Positions 40,807 through 50,393 of a stretch of 64,000 nt of DNA are shown here, in pieces. A program made the translations under genes and the position numbers. Position 1 is the stretch's first letter; each line of letters starts with the position of its first letter. Where the stretch lies: IMG/VR virus record IMGVR_UViG_3300009152_000043, positions 1 to 64,000 of that record; one strand, 5' to 3'. A model generated the notes under the pieces. It was not told the origin of the DNA. It did no database searches and saw only the letters and a program-made list of their open reading frames with translations. This stretch comes from a virus.

Positions 40807-41108
40807 ATAGTTTTCTTTTTAGTTTTTATAGCAATTAATTCTTCACGAGTAGGGATAACAGCTATTAGATTATAAGGAGGTTCTGGTAATCTTCTATCAG
40901 TAGGAAAGTTTGTATTCCCACTCTTATTACCAAACACAGCTCTTTCTAAGTTGTCTATACGAGTTTTGTCTATGGCTGACTGAGCCATTAGGGCTTTGAC
41001 ATCAGCTTTGATTTCGTTGACATCATTCCATATCATCATGGCTAAGATAGAAACTAAAGTTGGGAATACCCAAGCTTTGATTGTTTGAATGTTAGTATTT
41101 TCTCTCAT
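40803..41108 (-). CDS. Membrane-anchored coiled-coil protein of the lysis cassette
   Basis: 101 residues: an N-terminal transmembrane helix (about 12-27), then a coiled coil (DVNEIKADVKALMAQSAIDKTRIDNLE), then a Pro-rich tail. Similar in layout to XhlA-like haemolysin or holin helpers. First gene after the promoter at 41190-41221, overlapped by the holin start. Confidence 0.6.
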   Translation of the reverse strand: MRENTNIQTIKAWVFPTLVSILAMMIWNDVNEIKADVKALMAQSAIDKTRIDNLERAVFGNKSGNTNFPTDRRLPEPPYNLIAVIPTREELIAIKTKKKTI

Positions 41109-41189
41109 TGGTATAAATAAAAATACACCCAGGACATGAGTGCATAATATGGTCAGAAAGACCTATTTAGGTTAAATTCTAGTTCATTG

Positions 41190-41221
41190 CAAAACTAAGT
41201 GAAAAAGTTGAAACTACCAAA
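41190..41221 (-). promoter_or_regulatory. Bacteroidota-type promoter for the lysis cassette
   Basis: Minus-strand TTTG (41221-41218), 20-base spacer, TAGTTTTG (41197-41190). An 81-base leader follows with the imperfect hairpin GGTC-AGAAA-GACC (41151-41163). Confidence 0.72.
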
Positions 41222-41228
41222 TCTTTTT

Positions 41229-41597
41229 TTAGTAGGGCTGGTAGGACTTTTCCTCTACAAAGTCAGAGCCATACTTAATATTAATTTCTTTTTTAATATG
41301 TGCTCTTTTATCATTTAATTTGTAGACAGATCTAGCCAAGTCAACAAACTCTTCACCAAAGCTACCAGCTCTTTCAAAGTCTCTTAGAAGATCTTCCACC
41401 TTCCAAAGAGCTTGATTCACCTCAATTAGTTGATCTGTTAAAACATCATGTAAGATTTCAAAATCTATAACAGTGTTTAGATAATTTCTTTCTTTGAAAA
41501 CATTAACTAGTTTGTCTTTGTCTGTAATGTTCAGACCTTTAATGGAAAGTATAGTCCATTTGTCTACAACTTCCCCCACAGAAACTTCAATTTTCAT
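41229..41597 (-). CDS. DUF6165-like protein
   Basis: 122 residues from the ATG at 41597; a 166-residue version would start inside the opposite-strand gene and cross both promoters. MKIEVSVGEVVDKWTILSIK matches the start of DUF6165 (V-S-x-GE-x-VDK-x-TIL-x-IK), a family often located in glycan-synthesis clusters. Its place directly beside the glycosyltransferase operon fits that. Role unknown. Confidence 0.75.
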   Translation of the reverse strand: MKIEVSVGEVVDKWTILSIKGLNITDKDKLVNVFKERNYLNTVIDFEILHDVLTDQLIEVNQALWKVEDLLRDFERAGSFGEEFVDLARSVYKLNDKRAHIKKEINIKYGSDFVEEKSYQPY

Positions 41598-41607
41598 GGT
41601 AAAATGT

Positions 41608-41652
41608 TTTGTTATTTTCAACAAAAATACTAACTTTGTTTGAAATAACCAA
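41608..41652. promoter_or_regulatory. Overlapping divergent promoters
   Basis: Plus strand: TTTG (41608-41611), 19-base spacer, TAACTTTG (41631-41638), 17 bases before the glycosyltransferase operon. Minus strand: TTG (41652-41650), 20-base spacer, TATTTTTG (41629-41622), for the DUF6165-like gene. The two overlap over some 20 bases, so the polymerases should compete. Confidence 0.7.
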
Positions 41653-41655
41653 CAA

Positions 41656-42582
41656 ATGAAACCAGTTTGTTTAAATCTGGAAGAATGTAATGGATTGGGT
41701 GACCTAATCTGTGCCACCCCCACTATCAAAAAACTTCATGACTCCTACCAAAGAAAGATTGTTGTTCTCTCTAAAATGCCTGAGCTCTTCAAGATGAATC
41801 CTTATGTAGAAGCTAGCTATAAAGCTGCTTCTGTAGACATGACGTACATACAAAGTAATTACATTGTACATAATTCATTCTATCTAGTGGGTAAGAAAGA
41901 CGAGCGTGGTGTAGAGATGAAGCATAACATGATGGATATCAGGCAGTTCCATGCTATACACCTAGGCTTTATGCTTAGGCAAGATGAAATGGAATGTTTC
42001 TATCAACCTATAGAAGAACCTAATGTTCTTGTAGAGGGTAAATATGCTGTGATACATCCTGTTAACAGCTGGCCTAATAGAACGTGGTCACAGGATAATT
42101 GGTTAAAACTAGTTGATGAATTAAATAAATTGGGATATAAAGTTGTAGCAGTTGGTAAGGACTCTTCTGAGACAGGGTTCTTTAATGTAGATAAACCTGT
42201 ACATGAGATGAATGATAACGTTATCAACCTAATGAATAAGACATCCATCTCTCAAACTTGGCATTTGATTAACAATGCTAACTTGGTCATCACTATGGAC
42301 TCAGGTATTCTACATCTAGCAGGTACAACTAGCACTGATATTATTGAATTAGGATCTCCTATCAATCCAGAGTTTCGCACACCACATAGACAAGAAGGAA
42401 AACATATATACGTAAGAGGAGGATGTGGATTACACTGCAGCTCTAATATGAAATATGCTCTTGAGTATTGGCCTACAATAGATTATGTACAGCCACTAAT
42501 TGGATGCTTAGAAAAGAAAGAAACTTTTGAATGCCATCCATCTGTAGCACAAGTGATACATGCAATTAACAATAACATATGA
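41656..42582 (+). CDS. Heptosyltransferase-like (GT9) glycosyltransferase
   Basis: 308 residues, GT-B. NGLGDLICATPTIKKL at residue 12 is the GT9 start (GDxxxxTP), AVIHPVNSWPNRTWSQDNW matches 'HPGSxxxxKxWPxExW', and ITMDSGILHLAG is the nucleotide-sugar binding segment. GT9 enzymes add heptose or other sugars to LPS or proteins. First gene of a seven-gene operon. Confidence 0.82.
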   Translation: MKPVCLNLEECNGLGDLICATPTIKKLHDSYQRKIVVLSKMPELFKMNPYVEASYKAASVDMTYIQSNYIVHNSFYLVGKKDERGVEMKHNMMDIRQFHAIHLGFMLRQDEMECFYQPIEEPNVLVEGKYAVIHPVNSWPNRTWSQDNWLKLVDELNKLGYKVVAVGKDSSETGFFNVDKPVHEMNDNVINLMNKTSISQTWHLINNANLVITMDSGILHLAGTTSTDIIELGSPINPEFRTPHRQEGKHIYVRGGCGLHCSSNMKYALEYWPTIDYVQPLIGCLEKKETFECHPSVAQVIHAINNNI

Positions 42583-45236
42583 AAAAACTATTAATCATCA
42601 CTCCTCATCTATCAACAGGAGGGGCACCACAGGTAACAGTAAATAAGATAGAGCTTTTACAGAATGATTTTGATATCAAGGTGGTTGAGTGGGACTTGAT
42701 TGCCTGGGCTTTTGTTGTACAAAGAAACAGAATCATAAGACTTGTAGGAGAACAAAACTTCTATTCTCTAGGAGATAACAAGCTTGAGCAACTATCAAGG
42801 ATTGTTGATGAGTTCCAACCAGATACAATATCCATGGAGGAATTTCCTGAGATGTTTATGAACACTGAATGTGCTGACTATCTATATAGCTCAGATAGAA
42901 GCTGGAGAATTGTAGAAACTACACATGATAGCTCATTTAACCCTAGAAGTAAGACAATGTTTCCTGATATGTTTGTGTTTGTTAGTGCATATAATGCATT
43001 CAAATACATACACTTAGATGTTCCTATGAGGATTATTGAATATCCTGTAGACAAAAAGCAACGTAGCAAAATAGATATGCAGAAGAAGTTAGGACTAGAT
43101 CCTAGTTACAAGCATCTCATCACTGTAGGACTATTTACACCTAGAAAGAACCAAGCTTATGCATTTGAATTAGCTGAGCGTTTGAAGAACTATAAGATTA
43201 AGTTCCATTTCTTAGGTAACCAAGCAGGTAACTTTGAATTCTATTGGCAGCCATTGATGCAGAACAAACCAGAGAACTGTGTTGTCTGGGGAGAGCGTGA
43301 TGATGTAACTAATTTCTTAGAAGCATCTGATGTGTTCTTCTTCCCTTCCAAGGGTGATCGTGGTAACAAGGAGTTAAATCCCATTGCTATTAAGGAAGCA
43401 TTACAATACGATGACCTAATCAAACTAATGTACAACCTAGATGTGTATTGTAATAAGTATGATGATGAACCTAACATGGTTTATTTAACTGGAGATCTTA
43501 GTAGTGATGCTACCAATCTAGTAGAAAAATTAAACCTTGATAAGATAGAAGAAGAGTGTATCATCTTGGGCACCTATCCTAATATTAAGGACAGAGTGCA
43601 GTGGACAAAGGATACTATCAATAGTCTTAAACCATTAGGTAGAAAGATTATACTAGTGAGTCACTATCCTGTAGATGCTGATATACAAAGAATGGTGGAT
43701 TATTATATCTATGATGCACACAACCCTCTTACACATCACAGCTACTACACCAGGTTCTATAATGATCAACCAGACTACTTTGCTGAGATAAATATCAATG
43801 GATTGAAGAATAGTAACCAGTCTCTCACTGTCTTGACTAACATGTTCAATGGTGCCAAAGCTGCCAAAGAACTAGGATTCAATAGATTCTTCTACACTAC
43901 ATATGATGTTGTGTTAGACAAAGATGATGTACATGCAGTGAATGCTGCATTTAAGACAGATAAAAAACTTTGTGCAGCTACACTTCCTACACCACAGGGA
44001 TTAGGAATTCAGACTAATGGTATCTTGTTTAATACAGACTTCTTCTTAAAAGAGTTTGATGATGTACGTACACCAGAAGAATGGAATGCTGTATGCACAC
44101 GCAGAAGATGTGAGAACTATCTAGAAGAATATCTATCTAAAGTGATATTTAGTTTCAATCCTAATGACGTACAACTAGTTACTAATGACAAGTCTACTCT
44201 ATTGATTAACAGTGGATTAGGTGTTGCCTCTAATAGTGAGTATTATTCCATCCTTCCTGTTGTTGGAAAACCAAACAATTACATGTTCTATTTCTTTACA
44301 TACAACAGAGACTATAGAAACATCTATGTATCTATTGCAGACTACATGTGGAAAAGAATCATACCAGCCCAGAAGCATGAACTTGCTTATCAGTTTGAAT
44401 TCAAGGGAGAACCTATAGATATAAGAATGGATTTCTATGATGGAGATACTAACTATAAGGTGGAAGAGTTTAAACTAACTAAGGACAACTTACACTTGTA
44501 TGAAAATACAGGTAAGTTTCAATGGAAGAATATCAAACCTAAAATTAAATTAGTTCACATACAAACAACATTAAACGATGAAAGAGAACAAGCAAGTAGA
44601 GCATCCCTTGAGCAAGTCAAAGACCATGGATGGGAATATATCTTACAACTTAATGAGCCCTATAAATCATTACCACCATCATATAACTGCATCAGACCAG
44701 ATTGTGTTTCAATGGAACTCTTCGATGAACCCACAGTGCAAAGGTTGGGCACTGCACTTACCCCAGCACATTATGGATGCTATGAAGCATTCAAGAATGC
44801 CATCCTAACAGAATTCCATGATTGTGACTTCTTAATGGTATGTGAAGGAGATTGTATTATTGAGACAGATATACACAATTTCATACGAAAAGTTGAGGAA
44901 TGTGCACACTTATTGGGACCAAACAACATACACATTATGTCCTTTGGAGATAAAGATACATTAGAACATGGCTGGCCTCAATCTCCTATAATAGAAGAGG
45001 TCAATGATGTAATGTATATTACCAATCACATTATTGGTTTACAATGTATTATGTTCCCAGCTAAGATTGCAAAGGAATTAAAAGACACTGTAAGAATGCA
45101 TCATTGGGATGCTGCAGATATGTATTTTAATCTCATCTTTGCAGGACACAAGATGGGCATTCTACATAACAGAATTACCACCCAAGCAGATGGATTCTCA
45201 TTAATTGATAACTCACATAAAACATTTAGAAAATAA
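42579..45236 (+). CDS. Three-domain glycosyltransferase
   Basis: 885 residues. Residues 1-300: GT4-like GT-B domain (ITPHLSTGGAPQVTVNK; HLITVGLFTPRKNQ; DVFFFPSKGDRGNKELNPIAIKEAL). Residues about 320-650: GT-A-like domain that starts ECIILGTYPNIKDRVQ and resembles the protein at 46453-47448. Residues about 655-885: GT25-like domain with LMVCEGDCII and MHHWDAADMYFN. It could build a di- or trisaccharide on one acceptor. ATGA overlap with the GT9 gene. Confidence 0.75.
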   Translation: MKKLLIITPHLSTGGAPQVTVNKIELLQNDFDIKVVEWDLIAWAFVVQRNRIIRLVGEQNFYSLGDNKLEQLSRIVDEFQPDTISMEEFPEMFMNTECADYLYSSDRSWRIVETTHDSSFNPRSKTMFPDMFVFVSAYNAFKYIHLDVPMRIIEYPVDKKQRSKIDMQKKLGLDPSYKHLITVGLFTPRKNQAYAFELAERLKNYKIKFHFLGNQAGNFEFYWQPLMQNKPENCVVWGERDDVTNFLEASDVFFFPSKGDRGNKELNPIAIKEALQYDDLIKLMYNLDVYCNKYDDEPNMVYLTGDLSSDATNLVEKLNLDKIEEECIILGTYPNIKDRVQWTKDTINSLKPLGRKIILVSHYPVDADIQRMVDYYIYDAHNPLTHHSYYTRFYNDQPDYFAEININGLKNSNQSLTVLTNMFNGAKAAKELGFNRFFYTTYDVVLDKDDVHAVNAAFKTDKKLCAATLPTPQGLGIQTNGILFNTDFFLKEFDDVRTPEEWNAVCTRRRCENYLEEYLSKVIFSFNPNDVQLVTNDKSTLLINSGLGVASNSEYYSILPVVGKPNNYMFYFFTYNRDYRNIYVSIADYMWKRIIPAQKHELAYQFEFKGEPIDIRMDFYDGDTNYKVEEFKLTKDNLHLYENTGKFQWKNIKPKIKLVHIQTTLNDEREQASRASLEQVKDHGWEYILQLNEPYKSLPPSYNCIRPDCVSMELFDEPTVQRLGTALTPAHYGCYEAFKNAILTEFHDCDFLMVCEGDCIIETDIHNFIRKVEECAHLLGPNNIHIMSFGDKDTLEHGWPQSPIIEEVNDVMYITNHIIGLQCIMFPAKIAKELKDTVRMHHWDAADMYFNLIFAGHKMGILHNRITTQADGFSLIDNSHKTFRK

Positions 45237-45787
45237 TGGCACACGAAAATCAACAGAAGTTCTGTCTTAAAGTGAAAGAACTATTCCCTGAGTATTTCAA
45301 GGGAGTGAATGTATGTGATATAGGATCTTTAGATATCAATGGAAGTAATCACTTCCTATTTGAAGACTATTCATACATAGGAATAGATATTGGTAAAGGT
45401 AAAAATGTAAATGTAGTTAGCAAGGGACATTTATACAAGCCTATTGATAATTCTAATTATGATATTGTAATATCTACAGAATGCTTTGAGCACGATATGT
45501 ACTGGAAAGATACTATTACTAATGTTTCTGAGAATCTGTTAAGATCAGAGGGATTATTCTTATTTAGTTGTGCTACAACAGGAAGACATGAACATGGTAC
45601 CAGAAGAACTACACCAGATAACTCTCCTTTCACAGCTGTAGTTACTGATGAGTGGGCTGACTATTATATGAATCTAACAGAAGAGATTATATGCAATGAA
45701 TTAGATCTAACTAAATGGTATAAAATTTATAAGTTTTATACTAATGAAGAAACACATGATTTATATTTTTGGGGAATTAAAAAATAA
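45236..45787 (+). CDS. SAM-dependent methyltransferase
   Basis: 183 residues, type-11 fold. VNVCDIGSLDINGSNH is motif I, YIGIDIGKGKNVN is motif II with the acidic residue, YDIVISTECFEHDMYW is motif III and LLRSEGLFLFSC is the following strand. It may methylate a sugar made by the operon. TAATG overlap with the gene before. Confidence 0.82.
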   Translation: MAHENQQKFCLKVKELFPEYFKGVNVCDIGSLDINGSNHFLFEDYSYIGIDIGKGKNVNVVSKGHLYKPIDNSNYDIVISTECFEHDMYWKDTITNVSENLLRSEGLFLFSCATTGRHEHGTRRTTPDNSPFTAVVTDEWADYYMNLTEEIICNELDLTKWYKIYKFYTNEETHDLYFWGIKK

Positions 45788-45790
45788 TAT

Positions 45791-46465
45791 ATGATAGTAG
45801 ATGTAATAATACTTACAGATAGTACAGATGTAACTATGACACAGCGTACTATAGACACATTACATAATAGTGAGTCAACGTATAGGTTTCGTGTACAACT
45901 TGTAGATTCAGGAAGTAATAATCCAATTAGATATAGAGACTATCATAATTATATACGTCCTGAGAGTTCATTCAATTATAACAAGTTCTTGAATATAGCC
46001 ATTGGTTATTGTACTAGTGATTGGGTAGTTATATCTAATGATGATGTAAGTTATGAAAAGGGTTGGTTCACTGAGATGATAAATGTGCACCAACAAAGAC
46101 CAGACATAGAAGCATTCTCTCCTAGAGATCCATTACTATACATGCGTTACTTCCCTAATCATTTTATAGGAAGTGATGATAGCTATTTTGAATCTTACGC
46201 TGTTACAGAAGCATTACAAGGCTGGTGCACTGTGATTAAGAAAACTGCTCTAGATAAAATCCTACCATTTGATGAACTGTTTGACATGTACTACCAGGAT
46301 AATGACTATGCTGAGAGACTTAAAGAAGCAGGGATTAAACATGCTCTTGTTAGAGATGCTATTGTTTGCCATATGGAAACATTAAATGTACAACAGATAG
46401 GAGAAGCTAAAGCTAAGAAGCTTAAGATTGATGAAATTAAATTCAGAACCAAATGGAACCAGTAG
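45791..46465 (+). CDS. Family 2 glycosyltransferase
   Basis: 224 residues. IILTDSTDVTMTQRTIDTL at the start, WVVISNDDVSYEKGW for the DxD site (about 77-91), and FDMYYQDNDYAERLKEAG, which is the acceptor-binding ED segment of GT2 enzymes. Overlaps the next gene by 13 bases. Confidence 0.82.
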   Translation: MIVDVIILTDSTDVTMTQRTIDTLHNSESTYRFRVQLVDSGSNNPIRYRDYHNYIRPESSFNYNKFLNIAIGYCTSDWVVISNDDVSYEKGWFTEMINVHQQRPDIEAFSPRDPLLYMRYFPNHFIGSDDSYFESYAVTEALQGWCTVIKKTALDKILPFDELFDMYYQDNDYAERLKEAGIKHALVRDAIVCHMETLNVQQIGEAKAKKLKIDEIKFRTKWNQ

Positions 46466-47448
46466 CTATAATAAGTGTCTATCCTTCTAATGATAGAATC
46501 ATAAACATCCTTAACAGATGTATACATACCTATAAGTCAATAGGTTGGGATGTTATAGTTACTAGTCATCTACCACTAGATGAACAGACTACTAAGAATG
46601 CTACATACACTATATATGATAGTGACAATACCTTCTTAAGACATGACCTTTGTCCTGTGTTCTGGAATGAATGTGCTGGTACAAAGATAACCATTCCCAC
46701 CTGTGGACACGTTCTTCCTATATGTAGGAACATAAAGCTTGGTACAACCATGGCTAAAGCTCTTGGCTATACACACTTTGTATTTACAGAAGCTGATGTA
46801 CTATTAGGAGGAGCTGATTTACAACTGTTAGAGTCTTATATAAAAACTCTTGACATTGAGGATAAGAAGATGTTGTTCTTCAGACCTGAAGAGTATAGAG
46901 GAATCAATGGGTCCTATGTATATGAGTCACTAATGTTTGGTGGAAATGTAAACTATTTTGTAGACAATTTCACTCCCCCCCTATCATCAGAAGACTGGAT
47001 AAATTTTAACTTTGGTCATACGTTAGAACTATCTTTCTATGAGAAGCTTTCACACGATGAAGATAAGTTTTTAATAATCAATGACCACAGCTCTAACATA
47101 TTCAAAGCTAGTGAGGTTAATGTATTAAGGTTTGGATTCTTTAACTGTGAGATAGTGCATAACACTCCTGATCCACAGAAGGTTGCGTTGTATATAATGA
47201 ACTATTTAATAGGAGAAGAACAGATTAAATATGTAACTATTTATAAAAATAATACTATCTTTACAAACATAATTCTTCATAAGCATGGATATTGGTTTGC
47301 TGATTTTGATATTGATGATAGTGAAATAGTAGTAGAAGTTTATACAGATGCTAATAAAACTATGTTAGAAACATCTAAGAAGTATGTTTTAAATAAACAA
47401 TTAAAAGATACAGCTCATGAAAGAGGTGTGTTTGAATATATAAACTAA
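46453..47448 (+). CDS. GT-A-like glycosyltransferase, single domain
   Basis: 331 residues. 'AIISVYPSNDRIINILNRCI...WDVIVTSHLP' and 'KALGYTHFVFTEADVLLGG' share order and spacing with the middle domain of the 885-residue enzyme. The middle holds the E-x-D metal site; the C-terminal 100 residues form a strand-rich add-on. No match to a named family. Confidence 0.62.
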   Translation: MEPVAIISVYPSNDRIINILNRCIHTYKSIGWDVIVTSHLPLDEQTTKNATYTIYDSDNTFLRHDLCPVFWNECAGTKITIPTCGHVLPICRNIKLGTTMAKALGYTHFVFTEADVLLGGADLQLLESYIKTLDIEDKKMLFFRPEEYRGINGSYVYESLMFGGNVNYFVDNFTPPLSSEDWINFNFGHTLELSFYEKLSHDEDKFLIINDHSSNIFKASEVNVLRFGFFNCEIVHNTPDPQKVALYIMNYLIGEEQIKYVTIYKNNTIFTNIILHKHGYWFADFDIDDSEIVVEVYTDANKTMLETSKKYVLNKQLKDTAHERGVFEYIN

Positions 47449-47452
47449 CAAT

Positions 47453-48460
47453 ATGAATATTATTCAAGTGGCTACAGGATTAATAACCATCCCACCAAAT
47501 GGCTGGGGTGCTGTAGAACGTATCATATGGGAATACAAACAAGAGCTAGAAGCTTTAGGTGACACTGTACATATTAAATATACAAATGAGTTAGAGAAAA
47601 TACCTAACACTATTACACATGCTCACATGGCTAACCAAGCATTACATTGTAAAAGCTTAGGCATACCATACATCTATTCTCTACATGACCATCATGTTGA
47701 ATGGTATGGTAAAGATAGCTGGGTGTACAAACAAAACCTAGAAGCTATCAAAGGAAGTGTTATATCTATCACTCACACAGAGCATTATCTAGATTACTTT
47801 GACACTACAGATAAGTTGTTCTATCTAAGACATGGTGCTAATATAGAATTCTTTACACCAGACTATTCTCCTAAAACACATAGCCTATTGATGTTAGCAA
47901 ACAATGGCTTAGCTGGTAACGCAGGGTATGATAGAAAAGGATTTAGATATGGTATAGAAGCAGCTGAAAGAATGGACCTACCTATTACTATAGCTGGTCA
48001 TACAGATAATCAAAACTTCTTTGATATACATACAGAACTAACCGCCTATAAAAAGTTAACTTTAAAGTTAACAAATCCTACAGACGAAGAGATTAAAGAG
48101 CTCTACCAAAACCACACTATATTCTTACATCCATCCATGCTAGAAGGAGGACATCCAAATCTAACATTGTGTGAGGCTATAGCTAGTGGACTTCCTATTG
48201 TAGGAACTTATAAAGGATCTACACCTGTTCCAGGGATGCATGTCATAGATGACATTACAACAGAAGCTGTAACAGATGGTATAGTGAATGTAATACATAG
48301 CTATGACAAGCGTAGAGAAGAGATATTTGCTGCAAGAGAACAGTTTAGCTGGAGACACGTAGCTAAGACATTGCATAAGTATTATGAGAATGTCCTAAAG
48401 GTGGATGAGAAATATGATTCAGATAGAACAAAACAATTATACATAGAAACTTATGCTTAA
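47453..48460 (+). CDS. GT4 glycosyltransferase
   Basis: 335 residues, GT-B. PPNGWGAVERIIWEYKQELE is the acceptor-binding start, and HPSMLEGGHPNLTLCEAIAS (about 224-243) is the donor-binding E-x7-E motif. Acts on an unknown acceptor. Confidence 0.85.
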   Translation: MNIIQVATGLITIPPNGWGAVERIIWEYKQELEALGDTVHIKYTNELEKIPNTITHAHMANQALHCKSLGIPYIYSLHDHHVEWYGKDSWVYKQNLEAIKGSVISITHTEHYLDYFDTTDKLFYLRHGANIEFFTPDYSPKTHSLLMLANNGLAGNAGYDRKGFRYGIEAAERMDLPITIAGHTDNQNFFDIHTELTAYKKLTLKLTNPTDEEIKELYQNHTIFLHPSMLEGGHPNLTLCEAIASGLPIVGTYKGSTPVPGMHVIDDITTEAVTDGIVNVIHSYDKRREEIFAAREQFSWRHVAKTLHKYYENVLKVDEKYDSDRTKQLYIETYA

Positions 48461-49526
48461 ATATAATTTAAACTTAGTCAATGGAATGTTCTTTGAGCTA
48501 TTAAGCACATGGGAGAACAAAGAGTATCTTGTGAAATTTATGGAGAAGAAGGGCAAAGAATACATAGAAATGTATTCTGTAATGCTTAAGAAGGGTATGT
48601 GGGCTAAACATCCTAGAACCTATCTAGCTAAATACTTTATAGAAATATGGGATGGAGAGGTTCTTAAAGAGAAGATAAGCGTGTTAGACTATATCAAGGG
48701 TAAGCGTGTATTGATATCCTTTGAGTCTCATTCATTAGGAGATAGCATTGCTTGGATGCCATACTGTTTAGAGTTTAAAAACATCTATCAGTGTGATGTG
48801 GTTGTGTCTACATTTAAAAACTTCTTGTTTGAAAAGGCATATCCAGAACTTCAGTTTATAGATAGAGGTGTGGTTGTTAACAATATTGTAGCACAGTTTG
48901 AATATGGTTGGTATTGGGATGTTAATAAAGAACCTGAACATCCAGCTACAATTCCTTTACAAAAGACAGCTAGCAACACATTGAATCTTCCTTATAAAGA
49001 ACTTCCATGTAGAATAGACTTTACACCAGGAGAAAGACCTGTAACAGATAAATACATTTGTATATCCACACAATCTACATCACAATGTAAACATTGGTAT
49101 TATTGGGATGAGTTGATTTCTTATTATAAAGAAAAAGGATATAGCGTGTTTGAGATGTCTAAAGAAGCAGGAGACTATGGAGCAGAGAAACTTGAGGACA
49201 CAAGCCTTAATAATGTAATGAACTATCTACATCATGCAGACTTATACATAGGACTGTCTAGTGGTATAAGTTGGTTGAACTGGGCTATAGGTAAACATAC
49301 AGTGATGATTAGTAATTTCACTAATGAAGACCATGAGTTTGTTTCTAACTGCACACGTATAGTTAAGAAGGATGTATGTAATGGATGTTGGAACAATCCA
49401 CTGTTTAAATTTAACAAAGGAGATTGGAATTGGTGTCCTGTAAATGAAGATAGCCCTAAACATTTTGAATGTCATAAGGTTATCACTTCTAAAGACGTTA
49501 TTGAACAGATTAGTAACTTATTATAA
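48453..49526 (+). CDS. Autotransporter heptosyltransferase-like enzyme with four-Cys finger
   Basis: 357 residues. The C-terminal part runs SWLNWAIGKHTVMISNF and then CNGC, followed after 15 residues by C and 14 later by C (CNGCWN...WNWCPV...HFECHK). This C-x2-C-x15-C-x14-C matches the iron-finger of BAHT/TibC-type enzymes that add heptose to Ser residues of autotransporter adhesins. GT9-like strands (GLSSGISWLNWA) precede it. Its 3' end overlaps the end of a convergent adhesin gene by 17 bases. Sugar and acceptor are not shown by sequence. Confidence 0.72.
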   Translation: MLKYNLNLVNGMFFELLSTWENKEYLVKFMEKKGKEYIEMYSVMLKKGMWAKHPRTYLAKYFIEIWDGEVLKEKISVLDYIKGKRVLISFESHSLGDSIAWMPYCLEFKNIYQCDVVVSTFKNFLFEKAYPELQFIDRGVVVNNIVAQFEYGWYWDVNKEPEHPATIPLQKTASNTLNLPYKELPCRIDFTPGERPVTDKYICISTQSTSQCKHWYYWDELISYYKEKGYSVFEMSKEAGDYGAEKLEDTSLNNVMNYLHHADLYIGLSSGISWLNWAIGKHTVMISNFTNEDHEFVSNCTRIVKKDVCNGCWNNPLFKFNKGDWNWCPVNEDSPKHFECHKVITSKDVIEQISNLL

Positions 49527-50391
49527 GAACAAACCCATCTCCACCATTTCCTCCTGTTCCACCTGTGGTTCCACCACCTCCTCCTCCACCTCCACAACCA
49601 GGGGCACCCTTACCTCCATTACCTCCTGCAATACTATTGTTTGAACCTCCACCGCCTCCACCATAAAACTTAAATGTTTTTGGTATCCAGAAACCATTTC
49701 CTCCAGCACTTCCTAAAAGACCTCCTGAAACAGCTGTAGAATAATTTGTTTGTTGAAAGTTTGATAATAAGTTACTACCACTAAGACCTCCAGCATTATT
49801 ATTTGTTATGCCAGCTCCTCCACCTCCTCCAGAAAGAATAAAATCACAGTTTTTATTAACAGCACTCATACCTGGCATTGCTCCTATTACACCACCATCT
49901 CCATCAAATCCAGAAAACTTACCCACCTGACCTAATCCAAATGTTAATGTTGGATCTGTGAGAGGACAAATTCCACCAGCACCTGCTGTACCAGGAATAA
50001 TTGATGTACCATCACTTCCATTATTTCCAGGATATCCAACTAGATAATATTCACCCACTGCAGCCACTCTATATGCTGATACTATAGTTGATGTAGGAAC
50101 AGTTGATGAAGTTCCTCCTCTACCAACTCTTATAAATATTGAATCTGTTATTAAAACTGCTGGTACAAGTATAGATGACATAGCTGCAGATCCTCCACCA
50201 CCACCTCCTGTTCTTTGATTACCTGCTGCTGCTGAAAATCCAGCACCACCAGCTCCTCCACCACCAACAGCAACTATATATATAAAGTTACAACCTGTAG
50301 GTTTAGTCCAAGTATGTACTTCATTACCTGATGTAGGTTGCATGAACCATGTCACCTTAGCATTTGTTGGTAAATTTTGAAAACTTATCAT
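49510..50391 (-). CDS. Gly-rich adhesin (copy 1 of 3)
   Basis: 293 residues. An N-terminal beta segment (TNAKVTWFMQPTSGNEVHTW, KPTGCNFIYIVAVGG) leads into about 200 residues of glycine runs broken by short loops, and ends GGNGGDGFVLIISY. This resembles Gly-rich tips of phage fibres such as the gp38 adhesin of some T4-like phages, where poly-Gly helices hold variable receptor-binding loops. Probably a receptor-binding tip. Confidence 0.72.
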   Translation of the reverse strand: MISFQNLPTNAKVTWFMQPTSGNEVHTWTKPTGCNFIYIVAVGGGGAGGAGFSAAAGNQRTGGGGGGSAAMSSILVPAVLITDSIFIRVGRGGTSSTVPTSTIVSAYRVAAVGEYYLVGYPGNNGSDGTSIIPGTAGAGGICPLTDPTLTFGLGQVGKFSGFDGDGGVIGAMPGMSAVNKNCDFILSGGGGGAGITNNNAGGLSGSNLLSNFQQTNYSTAVSGGLLGSAGGNGFWIPKTFKFYGGGGGGSNNSIAGGNGGKGAPGCGGGGGGGGTTGGTGGNGGDGFVLIISY

Positions 50392-50393
50392 AA

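Noticed and set aside
41598-41729. Extension of the DUF6165-like gene to a 166-residue frame
   Set aside because: It would cross two promoters and lie antisense to the start of the GT9 gene. The family match begins exactly at the ATG at 41597.
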